This document shows positions 14,275-27,388 of a stretch of DNA of 64,000 nt, piece by piece (the first letter of the stretch is position 1; each line of letters starts with the position of its first letter). The stretch comes from Atrichornis clamosus (Eukaryota; Chordata; Aves; Passeriformes; Menuridae). Location: assembly GCA_013400975.1 (NCBI GenBank), contig WBMZ01009435.1, forward strand, positions 124,001 to 188,000, read 5' to 3'. The notes below the pieces were generated by a model that was not told where the DNA came from, did no database searches, and saw nothing but the letters and a program-made list of their open reading frames with translations. Position numbers and translations under genes: made by a program.

Positions 14275-15280
14275 AATACTAGGTTAAAAAATCATAAATC
14301 TATAAAAATGAAACAAAGCATAAAGATCATTTCAGAGCTCTAAAGGAACGAAACCATGACACCACTGAAATACTGATGTATTGCTTAAAAGTGGCAGCAG
14401 ATGGATGGTAGGTGGGAACAGGACTCAAATCTGACTAGAGGGCTGCGAAAACTACAGGCAATTGCAGTCTTCTAGTTTGCACCACACAGGGAATTCTACT
14501 GCCAGTCTGTGAAGATGATTAAGAAGGAGTTAAGTGGCATTCACAGAGAAGTGATCAAGCTGATACAGTATGCCTGTAGTTTCAAACAGCATTAGAAATC
14601 AAGCTTCCAAGACATAAAAGGAAAAGTCCTCTTGTTAACTAGTGTGAAGTTAAGTGAGAGGAAGCAGGAGATAAAACGTGCAGTCAATTTTCACACTGGT
14701 GAGCCAAGATCCCCAAAGCACAGATACTGCACCTTAATCCCCATTTGCATTAAAGGCCAATACCTTTGTGTAGGTGACTAACTTCATTCTCCTACCATTC
14801 AAGACTGCTAAATGATGGATTACATTTTTTTTTGTATTTATGGAATTTAAATAGTAACTCTGAAGAGATGCCTCTACAAGAGAGGGAGAAACAGATTAAA
14901 TAGCTACCACTAAATTCTGCAGAATGTCTCAGCACTGTATGAAGCTGGCAATCTTCTGTGGTCAGCCTGGAAAAGGCAATTCTAAATCAATAGCATCTGC
15001 ATCATCATTTAATTGCTGCTCCTCACTTGTAAGACACCTCTACAATTACTGAGCAATGGTGGTTTTAAGTGAACAATGATTAAGTTTGAAGTCAGAGAGA
15101 AAGGCCAAGATCATCAAGTGGGGTTGAATAGTGGCACTGTAACTCCGACTCCAAATGCAGATATAAACTAATAAGGCATGTCATCACTTTTTCCCCAGTT
15201 TTTTTTTGTTACTTCTAATGAATAGCTGGTAGAGATTAACAGATGAAACTCTAAGTCCAACATTGATCATAACGAAGAAC

Positions 15281-15351
15281 AGTTTGGGTTTTTCTGTTTG
15301 GTTGGTTTTTTTGTTTTGGAGTTTTTGAAGTTGGTTTGGTTTGGTTTTTAA
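15281..15351. repeat. T/G-rich (GGTTT)n-like low-complexity run
   Basis: Repeated GGTTT, GTTTT and TTGGTTTGG motifs over about 70 bases. On the opposite strand this is a CCAAA-type purine/C run, a common degenerate simple repeat in birds. Confidence 0.85.
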
Positions 15352-17219
15352 TTCCTTCACCCAGATCAGGAAAAATTCATGTTCCTTCAAACAACTTATA
15401 ATGCCAGAGTAAAAAAAGTACAAATCTGTCATATTTCTGCTTCATGCCATGGAGAAGAATGGCAATATGAGCATATTATGCAGGAAGAACAGCTGTTCAA
15501 TCCAAAATATTTTAACTCTAGGGGGAAAAAAAAGCTTACTTATCCCTATCAAAAATGAGAAAAGCTTCAAAGGAATCTGGGAACTTAGCAATTGAATCTG
15601 AAACTCACATGCTCCTTATTCACTTCAGAGCATTTTGGATTTACTTTTTTGCTACTCATACAAACAGCAAATTAAAAGCTCCCTCTATTTCTGCCTATGC
15701 AATGTATTCCCTGACTGTGGAACCAAACTTCAAGTAAAACGGTCCCCTTATTGCATAGCTTTAGCAGTGCCTTAAAGAACCAGTCATGAGTAAATCAGAA
15801 GACCTAGAGAATATAGAAGCCTGATTGGACTAAGGGCAGTGCCATATATTTACCATGACTTTCAGCAACAGCAACACAGTTATTCCCAGCAGTGAAAATT
15901 ACAGTGCTCAGAAGTAATGTTTGTAGTCTCCGTGAATTCCAAGAAAGATCTTAGTTGCTGTTTGTAGTGGTTTGGAGGATTCAGAGTTGTCCTCCTCCAA
16001 AAGTTAACAAATTATTTTCTTTATATGACTACATTTGGAAGTGTAAATATCTGGGTTGCAGAATAGGGGATCTTGTTGCAGGCAATACTCCTGACCTTTG
16101 GTATAGCAGAATTTAACATCACACTGGTAAATACAGCAAGGCAGTTGTAAAACAATTTCACCCTTACGAGATGTCTTATTTTTCATTTCAAAACCAAAAA
16201 ACTGCTTAGGAGAGGAATCACACATCTAGTAATTAATCCAGGTTTAATTTGAACAAAATTATCAAGAAAGTTTGCAAAAAAAAAAATCTGTCCCAGCCCT
16301 ATGGGTTAAATTTGTCATATTACAGTTTCCTAAAGACACTTTCATACAAACAAAAAAAAATTCAGTACTAGCAGTGCTTTAAAGAGGCCAGGTTTATTTT
16401 TAATAATCCTTTACAGCCACTGACTCATGGGAAAAATACCAAGGAAAGCATTAACATGTGATATTACTATGAGGGACTTAAAAAGTCAAAAGAAACCAAA
16501 AAACAACCAATTAAAAAAAAGAGCAGCACTTAAACAGTTACCTTAAAATCAAGTTTTTTGATATTTGTAGCTGTTTTACAAGTGAGGTTGGTATTTGTCT
16601 GGAATTCTTTCTACCTTAGGTTTAGACAGCTATCGAATTAAAAAAAAAATTAAGCATATGATATTTCTAGCAGTTTTAGGTTTTTCACATTAATTCTAGT
16701 AAGGTAGAAATTGTAGGAAATGTAACAGAATGCCTCTCATAGCTCTTATTTGCAAGCCAGCAGGACATATAGTTATCAAGAGGCAAAGTATTCAATTTGT
16801 TCATTTTTAGAATGATTCACATTGGTGCCTTTATCTAAATGAAGTATTATGTGAGCAGGATGTTTAGGAACTACTCAGTATGATAGGATATTCCTTAATC
16901 ATGATTGGTTAGACTTACAAATGATTATGGAACATACAATGTGTTGCAGCTCTGGATCATTACCCACGGAAATGTAATTCAGAAGTACAAACAATAATTA
17001 TTTCCATCACTCCTTTTACCGAAACATAGCTTTCTTTAATTAAGGATATTGGTAAGTGAGTACAGCAAATATAAGATTTTTTAATAGTTAATCTGATAAA
17101 GAATTAATTGAGCTTTTAACTGAGAACACTTAATCCTCCAAGCAGTGTGCATAGAGTTGTGCCACCTCCTTAGGAACACATGCTAATATAATGGACTAAC
17201 AGATTATTAAAGATATATC

Positions 17220-17560
17220 TTCTATGGTGGCAGCCAGACTCTGGGGCCCTCAGGCCTTTCCACACCTCTCAGCAGCAGCAGGGAAGAACAGACCCACGCA
17301 ATGTGGGAAACCTCATCCTGCAGCGTCCCATTCTTTCCATAGGCAGAGGTTGGCTATTGCTTCAGCATCTTGGATTTAGGAGACAAATCGTGAAGTTTCC
17401 CCAAATCTGATAAAGGCAGCACATGCTGAATTGCACTCTCTGAGCCACCAGGACAACTGTTTAGGAACATCATTCTGTCTTGGACAGATGTGCAGCAGAG
17501 AGTGTCAAACATGGACGGTGCCTTTCCTGGCCTGCAGGAGCTTGGCACCCTCCTTAATCA
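17220..17560. other. GC-richer unclassified segment
   Basis: A segment with GACTCTGGGGCCCTCAGGCC near 17238 and TTTCCTGGCCTGCAGGAGCT near 17523. A 64-codon minus-strand frame inside it shows no domain. Origin unknown; an old mobile element or regulatory DNA are both possible. Confidence 0.35.
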
Positions 17561-19399
17561 TACACCTCTTCTCTCTGTTTAAGAGCCCATTTGACTTTCA
17601 TTACTGAGTCTGCCATTTTTAGAATGGGCATAGCATCCATAATGACCAATATTCCACTGCAAGGAGTTCCACTTAATTATCTGTTGTGTGAAACGCTTTC
17701 TTTGCTTCAGATGTCTGCTTATTTTATTTGGACAAGAGTTTTACTGGAACACGAGTGTTGCCATCAATCCAGCCCAAGAGGTGGTGGTAAGGGTGAAGGA
17801 AAGGTTGAGAAGCAATGACTAGGTGTTACTTAGGAGAAACTGTACACACTGATTGCAAGTGAGACTGCACATTAACAGACACAGGATATGAACCATCAAC
17901 ATACATATGAAATCACCAGCACTGATGACAAATGGTTCAGGCACTTCTTGGCAGGCAAACTGCTGCTTGATGTACAGGCCCACGTGCATTCATCTACCAG
18001 CTTGTTGTCTGCCAAGAAATATCCTCTGCTTCTGTCAGAACTGGTTAATTCAAGTGTACTGATAGGTTAGGCTGGAAAAGTTCACACCTGCTTGCCAAGC
18101 AGATTCTCCATTTAATCGCAGAAGAGCTTTCAACTGTAAACATCCTTAGATATGTTTATTTCTGGTTGCTGAGTTACTATAGGAGGATGAGTGATTTCCT
18201 TCAAGAGTCAGAGATGAAACGTAAGTAAAACAATATTTAGCAAAGATCCAGAAGCCAGCTCCCAAGCACCTCTCAGTTTTATTCATTAATGTTAAGTGTC
18301 TAAGTGCAGTTTTCTTCCCAAAAAAATTACAAGACAGTCAAAATACTAAAAATTGTGTATTTTAAGACATTAATGTCTTTTCAATATCACCTTCACTCAG
18401 CACAGGACCATGGGAAATAAACAGGTAAGTCTAGTTGGGACGTAAAAATGTCAGAGGAACATTGTCTCCTTTTAACTGCTTTGTTGGGTACATGACCCAA
18501 CAGGACCTGTCAAGACAGCTTTAACATAATGAAAAATTTTAACAAAAACCATCACGGACACCCATAGAATCTAAGTAATTTAAAGTGACAGGTTCAAACT
18601 AGAGCTCTACCTAGCATTTGGGAAATTTACTTATGAAAAAAATTAACTTCTTCAGGGTTTATGATATTTCCACCAGTAATTGCTGGATTTAAGGAATGAT
18701 AAATAATTTATGGTTAAAGAGTATTAACTTGTGTAATTCTACAACAAAATAGTACTATGATCCAGAGAGAGAAACAAGAATTTAAACTAGTAAGATTAAA
18801 GACCTTTCAAGTGCCAAGCTAAAACTTTAAAATATCACAGTATCTGTCACTTAAAATGGTACCTGTGACTCTTTTGGCCTTCTCCAAAGATAATACAGAA
18901 GTAACTGCATTTAGACAAAGCTCTAAGATGAAGCTGCCTCTTCATTCTCTCCAGAAACCATGACAGACAATAGAGATTAATGGGGTTATTATATGCTTTG
19001 AAGATATTCACATATATAGGTTTACCAGTTACCTTTTCATTCTTAACATTTCTTTTCCATGTGAGTTGAAGCTTCAGGTTCAGGAAGGCCAACAGGAGCA
19101 AGAGTTTATAGGAGTTCAAGGATATGCTTAAAACCCATTTCTGAAGCAGGAAGCTGATGCACCAAATCTACCACTACCATAGCATAGGAACTCTTTAATT
19201 ACACACTCTAGCATGAAGCCCAGTCAGAATGTACTGGGCGCGGTTCCAACTCAGGAAAAAAAGCTGAATATAATTTAATACCTAAATGAAATAATAGCTT
19301 TAGGATTTAAACAAAGCAACAGTAATAGAAGTAAGAATATCCATTGGACTGGTCTCTGCTGTACAAGACATTTTCAAAGTTTTAAACAAGTTTAATTTA

Positions 19400-19591
<192 letters not shown>

Positions 19592-19919
19592 TCATTTGCT
19601 TTGGTTTGTTTTATATATAAACACATATAGGTATTAAGCCAAAACAGCTGTAAATAGCAAAACACAGAAGATGTAGGGAAGGCCAACGTAAGAATTTAAA
19701 GCATTTCTTTCTCTGCCTCATTTTAACAGAATATCCTCTCCATTATCCTCAGCCTGTTTAATGTTTCATCTCTTCCATTTGCACATAAGGCTTTCTCTAA
19801 ATCTACATATCTAAGTACTTCCTTGGAGATGATTCAGCATTTGCCCAAAAAGTGCTCTTGGATCACACATCCCACACTACCTCACCTCACACCATCTCTT
19901 CTCAGACACCGTGTGAGAA

Positions 19920-20100
19920 GTTCTTGATCAGAATGTCATATCAAATGCTTTCCTACTTCAGTCTAAATGCAGCTTATTGTAAAAAAGGAAGTAACATTAG
20001 AATGAGTTAATTACACACTCATGATAAAAATGTAATCGTTATGTGTATTCAGTAGGAAGCAGATGATCTTCCATTATTACAGTGACAGCCCTTTCCAAGC
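19920..20100 (-). mobile_element. Possible old CR1/L3-like LINE remnant
   Basis: The plus strand contains ATATCAAATGCTTTCCTACT, TCAGTCTAAATGCAG and, shortly after, GTAAAAAAGGAAGTAACATT followed by ACTCATGATAAAAATGTAAT. This resembles the antisense of the RT region of old CR1/L3 elements: a CAAATGCCTTACTGAAGTCC-like block, an AAAAAAGGAAATTA-like block, then a TTCTTGATAAATCC-like block. Divergence is high and the call rests on block order only. Confidence 0.5.
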
Positions 20101-23100
20101 TGGCGTGGTCTTTACCAATGATAAAGACTAGGTCTAGCCATGATCTATCTCAAAACTCAAGGCACATTCTTCCCTGCCTTTAGAAATGCAAACATAAATC
20201 AGGAATCTGAGTCTCATGATCACTACATGTTTTTGTTTTTTACTAAGTCAATTCCAATTTTACCCCAACACATAACATTCAATCCACTCCAGGCATTCAG
20301 TTAAAAAAGCTGATCTAGTGAAGTTTCCTAGTTTTTGTTTTTTTAATGCAACATTCCTTTTTATATTTTTGTATTTATGCAGAAAAATGGTACCCAGCAG
20401 TCAGTCTTCTAAAATTTTGGGCACATAAATAAGGAGTTTGACTTTCATACCTTCTGGGTTGCTCTTGCTTCTATTGAGTTGCTTTTCTATTTTCTCTTTG
20501 CTGACATGCACTATAGCTATATTGAATATAATTCAATGTATGGTTGAGCTGAAGGATTTTCTTCTGAAAGGCTTGCAGGCTTTTTTCATTCAGCTAGGTT
20601 TTGTGCTTTTCCAGTTTAAACACTCAGATGTCAGTTTACGTAGGAGGGAAGAAGTTGCTCCCTGTTTTCTATGGATTTTAAATTGGAGTAAACTGCCTTT
20701 GCAGAAAAAATAAATAAACAAACAAACCAGCACTAGGCTACTTAGAAATATTACTTCATGCTTTTCTGTTTGCAAGGTGCTCTGATTAAGAAAACCTATC
20801 TAGACACACTGCAGAGCTGGTCAGTTTTTTGTAAGTTGCAATGGTATAGACTTCAAAACACACTAGCAGACTTGCTACAACGTTAGTTGATTTACATTCA
20901 GAAATTTAACTTTTCTCCTCTAAAATCTATTCTGTATCTCCCCCTAGAAAAAGTGAGGATATAATTTCACTCAGAATTACTCTGATTATATTATAATTCA
21001 TATAGTATGTATGTGTGTGCCTATATAGTTTTTTAATACACATGAGCACAATTCAAAGAGGTGGACGAAGTAAAGCCATCATACACATCTGCCTCTTGAA
21101 AACTCGGACTGGCATCATGTGTTAAGACTGCAAACTGAAAAAGTTATCTTGCTGTCTTGAAGTGTTCAGAACACAACATTTTTTCAAGTTTATTTTAAGT
21201 ATACTAGATCTCTGCAGTTTCTTCTTCGTTACTGCTCTCCCAATACTGGTCTTCTGTAATTCTTTCTAAAAGAAACTACAGAGTTTAATTTCTGCAGCTT
21301 AATTTCTGTTTCCAAAATTTTTGTTGTTTCAAAATCTGCTATTTCTGCTTCCAAGTGTTCAGTCATTGTCTCACTGAATTCAGCAATAAGGCACATGGAA
21401 ACAGGTATTCACTTCAACATTTCTGTGCATGCTTTTTTAATATGACACAATGTATGTTAAACCTGGGGAGGTGGATATAAAAACATTTAAATCCTAGACA
21501 ATACATCTGTTCACCTGCTAAGAAGGCTACCTTAGTGTAAGAACTCTACAGTACATGTACATTAAATAGAGAAGTCTACCTTAACTAAATCCAACGCATA
21601 AGACAGCTAGTAGAGAATTGATTTGACTTAAGAAAGGCTGATCTGACCTGATCTGATTGAAGAAAAGATGATTAAATGAGTGATGGGGGCGGCTTCTCTT
21701 CCCTGGAGATTGAGCTAGCTGCAACTCCTATGAATAATATGAGAATGAGAACCTTCTTCAGAAGTTCAGGTTCTTTCCATTTCAATCCTGAGCCTCAGCA
21801 CATGTCGAGTACTTTCCTTTGATGTGGGAAAGTTGAAACTGAAATGAGGTAGGTGTCAGATGAGGAAATGAGTTAATCAGATATCCCAGACACTTGTGTT
21901 TCCTTTGAGAACTGAATTAAATTACTTTTTGATTTTCAATTGCTTGAAGTAAATTGAATGATGTATGACCTGAATATTTTGTCTCCAGAACCTTACATTT
22001 TTCCTTTCTGGATTTACTATGACCACTTAACTCACAAAACCATTGCTATTTTTCAAGGGTTGCAAAGGCCCTTGAAGAAAGGCTCAGTACATATGCACTG
22101 ACATCTGCTTCTGGAAATCACTTACAGACAAAAAGACGACTCGGAAGTAACGTGAATAAAGGTTTTACTGTTAAGCCACAAAGATTAATTGCACTATAAT
22201 ACTGAACATTTGTTGAAGGGGTGATCTTTCAGGACATTTCTTGAAGGTAACCATTGTTCTAATGTTTTCAGATTTCCAGTAGGTCACTTGGAACCTCTGA
22301 ACTTTCATTCGAAATCCTCATCTCTTACCAAAATCTTTATACAAGCCACTGAAGCAGACAAGCACCGAGACAGACATTTCAGTAATGGCAGATTTGAAAG
22401 CTGTATGCCTAATACATGGTTACTCTTAAACTCATTGTACCAGGTTAGTAGTATTCTCAGCACAGAAATTATAGTGATTTGCAAAACAGTTAAAGTTTTA
22501 TAACTTAATGTCAAAGAACATTCATCTCTACATGGAAAGTTTGTGCGAAGTTGTTAAGAAAAATTAATTTGTCCTAAAAGCAGCAGATTTCTGCTACACC
22601 AACTTTACCCTTCTTTCTGGTTTGATTTTTAAAATTTTTTGTATGACACTGAAGATCCCACACCCTGATCATTACCCTCTTTTCATATTTTTAAACATCC
22701 ACATACAGTTTGCACAAATCAGTCTGTATATTTCTACTCCACAGTCAAATCCTAAATAAGCAATATTATTTTTCATTTTGCTCTCAGATCACTATGTACA
22801 TAAATACCTTATGACCCATACAACAGTGCCAAAATATATTGGAAAAACTTTCATCTGAACTTCCCAAAATTTCTACTTCACCATCTGTAGAGGTGAGAAT
22901 TATTTTATTTTTTATTTCAAATTTAGCCTTCTCCTTCAAACAGTCATTGTATCACTTACATAGCAAGTCTGAGAAGTGGTTGAATTAATTCCATTATATC
23001 TAACGGAAATTCTGTAAGAAGAACTGGCTGGATGTGTTTATTTCAAGATGACTATGATGCCTAAAAACAAAGGTAAAAAAAGTTTCCAAACTAGATTAAG

Positions 23101-26100
23101 AGGGCAACATAAAGGCAGGCATTTAATAAAAGCTTTCAGGTGCACAAATTGGTAAAACGCACACCCGGTAACAGATTCTTACAGTTTTTATAAGTTTAAC
23201 TATCTAGCATATATTTTGATAAGCTCATCCAATAGAAAGAACAGATGCTCCAGCAGTCCACCCTTTGGAACTGCCCACTATTGGGGTTTTTCCATAAGTT
23301 TCTGCCCTACATCTTGTTATGTCGTTGAGGTTAGGTGGAAAACAATGAGTCCCTGTTAAAAATTCCTTTCCTTGGACAAAACCAAAACATGTAGGAAGAA
23401 GGTGCAAACGTTAACGATTGTTCTAAAATGTGAGAGAGGTGAGAAATAAGTGAGAAAGTGCTAGAAACTATACAGCTACATATATTAACAATCTACAGAG
23501 CTACAAATACGTAAAAAAGCTAAAAATCTTCAGGCACCATCTACAATGTTCCTTTTTTAAGATCCCAAATGTAAAAGATGGCTCTGAATAACTGGATAAA
23601 TAACAATTTCTAATTTTATGGTCTTTACATTAGTATCCCAATTAGACTGCATGGCCATGTATAAGAGAATATCTGAAACACTTTTGTTAGTACACATCTG
23701 TGCTAGCATCTTATTGTTTATATGCAATAACAGCTTGATCTGATATTTGCAGGCCTCCCTTTCAGAAAGGATTCTGAAAGTCTGTAGATACTTGGAAAAT
23801 TGCTATATGTATTGGGAACAACAAATTTTTGTTTTAATTCCAAGACTTTAATGTTAATTGAAGAATGCAAGTAATTGGGCTTTTCGTCTTCTATTTATTC
23901 AGTAATTTATCATTCACTATTTGAATCATAAATGGGATAGTCCAAGTACTATACAAGACCCAGAGAAATTGTGACTTTTCACTATACTTGAGAGAAATAG
24001 AAAACAAAAAGCAATGTATGAACCCAATATATAGTGAAGGAGCAAAACTGTGATAACTTTCTGGAATTTCATCTGGTTTCCTTGATTAGCTTCTAAAGAT
24101 GTAATTATTTTGACAAAGACATATAACATCCTTTACATTGCTGGCTAGACACATAACACCAAAATAATGTCAAAATAAGGGGGGGGTTAAGCAAAAAAGA
24201 ATCACAGCTCAGAAACACTGAAGACATTGGAAAATGTTACAGATATAACTAGCAAACCTATTATACTAACTCCTTTTAAAGAAAGGGACAGTGACAATAC
24301 CTTAGGAAGTTCCACCTTCAAAAAGCAACAAACACAACCAAATGGTGACGGGGCAGGCAGAATAAAGTGCCAATATAATTATATTAATTAGCTCATGTTA
24401 CTCTGCCTTTCTATTTTATTTACAAATCTTTGACAGGGCCAATCTAATCTCCGCTGTATCTCACCACTTGACTTGTCTCACCCTTCCATAAACTGGAGGG
24501 TTAAGACTACAACTGGTAAATTACTGAGGCTTCAAACAGCTGTGATTGAATTTAGTATTGAAAGCACTGTTCAGACAATAAACTACTGTCAGCTGGGCTC
24601 TCCTGAAGCCCTTTGCCTATTGAACCCCTCCCGCTTCCCAGAAATCAGTATTCACATCCTTCTGGATCACTTCCTTAATGCATCTTGTTCTTGAAAATCT
24701 TCCTCTCCACAATTCACAGAACAAGGCCAAAACAATTCCATCTATATTTTCTCATGGGAAGTCAGCCTTGCTTATAAACACAACATTTGAAATACAACTC
24801 CATTTTATTTATCTAGTGTTAGGTTCCACCTGGCACTCATCAGCAGCACTGGTCACTTGTTCAGCAATTCATAATTCAACCGGAGAAAATACTGTGTGCT
24901 CTTTACACAGATGAATGTATTCCCAGTAATCAAGTCACCTTAATTTATATTTGATAAAGAGCTTCCTCTCTTAGTTTTTATAAAAATAATAAAAAAGAAT
25001 GCAACAAATCCTACCAAACAATTTGATTCAATCTTCTCTATTGCACAGATTCCTTCCAAAACTTTCTTTCCTTCAGTTCTCCTGTTTTTGTATCATCAAG
25101 AATGTATAGAACTTCAGTCACCTCATCTGCATTTCCATCTAGTGCTCCTATGTACAAGGAATACAGACACTCCCCCCACGCACACACACCACACTGCACC
25201 ATGGCAAGCAGCCCATATCCTGCAGTTTAACACCTGGGCAAGAGAACACCAGGGACCCTATACTGAGCAATGCTGAACAATGTATATAATTCTAGACCAA
25301 AAAGTGGACACAAAGGGCCCACACTTCCTGTGAAATGAGACGACCTTGCAATTATTATTAATATCAAATAATAATACTCCCCTGTTGAAGCTCAAAGGTT
25401 AGGAACAGCAACAAATCTTAGCATTTTCAAGCAGTGCAGGAAGTATGATGGAGCCATGGATAGTACTACAAGAGCTCACTTTCAACTATAGTAATTAAAC
25501 AAGATTCTAATTACTTGCAGTTGTGGAAAAAAAGTTTCATTCATATTCCACAAATTGAATTTACTGGCAGCTTGCTAAAATATTCAGTTCCCAAAGACAT
25601 GGGAAACAATCTTAGCAACCCTTTTATTGCAAGTGTCAAAGCCTAGCTATTGCATAACATGTTATTTAACCTTACTGAAGTCCCCACATGGCAAACTGCA
25701 AGATCTTCAACAGGCACAAAAATAAAGTGTTACTGAAGGCAGTAATGAACTCTAGCGGCAAAAGAACTGCATTTAGTAATGAATTTGCAGTATCTCCTTT
25801 TAGCCCATCAAAATAGCTTCTTATACATAATCAAAACAAAATCAAGTCACTTTGAAGTATGGCATTTAGAGTATACTAATAAGTTATGCAGCAAACTAGT
25901 AATCAAATAGTCCCACAAACTAAGGAACCATTTTCAACTGCTGGCTTTCTTAAGATTTCTCTCAGACCCATTATATGTTTACCTACACCTCCCACATGAC
26001 TTTTTTTTTTTTATGGGAAAGCTATTCTGTTCAAAATTGTTGTATTAGGAAACTTTCTGATTTTCTCACTTGAAGAGGAAAAAACATGAAGAATAAAGCC

Positions 26101-26749
26101 CCAAAAAACCATCTGTTTCCAAGTCAGAACATTAGATTGTGGACTGTTAAATACAATTACAAGTCAATCATAATAACTACAGTTTGATAGTAGGATTTAG
26201 ATTTGTAAATGCTGAAGTTTGAAATAACCAAACTGGATTCTCAAGGTCTGTCCTATTACTGACTGTCAGACCACAGATAGATATGAGCCAATGATAAATG
26301 CTGGAAGCATTAATAATTAGATGAAAATAATAATTGTTATTCTGGGCTTTTGGAGAGGGGGTATGTTAGTCTGTATGTGACAGTAGAGAAAAAACGTAAC
26401 TTCAACTTCTGTACTTTTTCCAGTTCTTTTCCCAAATAGTAGACATAACACTCTCAAAACATCTACATTGCATGAAGCTGCTGACAAAACTTCTCTAAAA
26501 AATACTCAAATTTGCAGACCTAAGCACAAAGATGAAAATCAGAACTCGTAAATTACCCTTCAAGCTCCAAATGTGGCTTATAAAGTCAGATACAGTGACT
26601 GGCTGTCCTCTGTAAACAGATTTGCCTAAGAGTGTTAGCAGGACACAAGACTGAAGGTATGCTAACCTTCGTACTCATTCCCTTCTCTTTATGCAGTTCC
26701 TCAATTAATTAGTAACATTAGTATCTTCGAGAGGAAATAATGAAATACT

Positions 26750-27340
26750 TCCCAGTCCCCTCTTATCCCAACAACGGCATGGCTTTCTGATCCATACCTT
26801 GTTCCTATTCTGATCCTGTCTGGCTACACTTACATCAAACAGCTGATCAGTGGGTCAGGGCATGAATTCAAGCCCTGCCCCATTACAACTTGATTATTAG
26901 CACCTTCTGGTCTTGTGTGGGCCCCTGTTGTTCCAGCCAATGTCCAGACATGCTTTGGGACACCACGTAGGCCAAGGACTGCTCCCAGTATGGAGTATGG
27001 GCTAGACTGCCATTTTGCTGGGAAGGAGTTTAGCAGGGCTGAAGAAGAGGGGGATGGATCACTTAGTCACTCATCCTAAAGATGCTGGGGTGTGTCTGGG
27101 TGTAGAAGCGAAGCACCAACCGTTCCAACTTGATAACTCCCAAACCTTCAGTGCTGTGCCATGTGGCTCAGCTCCTGCACCACTACTCCCCAGTTCCTGA
27201 ACCCTCGTGTAGCCTAATTAAGATCCCTCTTCCTATCTCTCTTTCCAAGCATGGATTCAGTGGGATTCAGCTCTTGTGCTGCAGGGACCAACAGCTTTTC
27301 CTCCCCAGTGTGAAGCGGAAGTTGGGTGGTGGTACAGAAA
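26750..27340. other. GC-richer unclassified segment
   Basis: A stretch of about 590 bases, clearly GC-richer than its flanks (for example TGTGTGGGCCCCTGTTGTTC near 26915). It ends shortly before the (GT)n run. Two short plus-strand frames have no recognisable features. It has some LTR-like character but I cannot match it to the LTR family seen elsewhere in the window. Confidence 0.35.
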
Positions 27341-27366
27341 CTCTTTCAGAAAACTATGAATGCTCC

Positions 27367-27388
27367 GTGTGTGTGTGTGTGTGCGTGT
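27367..27388. repeat. (GT)n microsatellite
   Basis: Eleven GT-type dinucleotide steps with one GC interruption near the 3' end. It is short and possibly polymorphic. Confidence 0.95.

Noticed and set aside
18364..18379. A short perfect palindrome (AAGACATTAATGTCTT)
   Set aside because: Sixteen bases of AT-rich palindrome are expected by chance in 64 kb, and nothing nearby supports a site.
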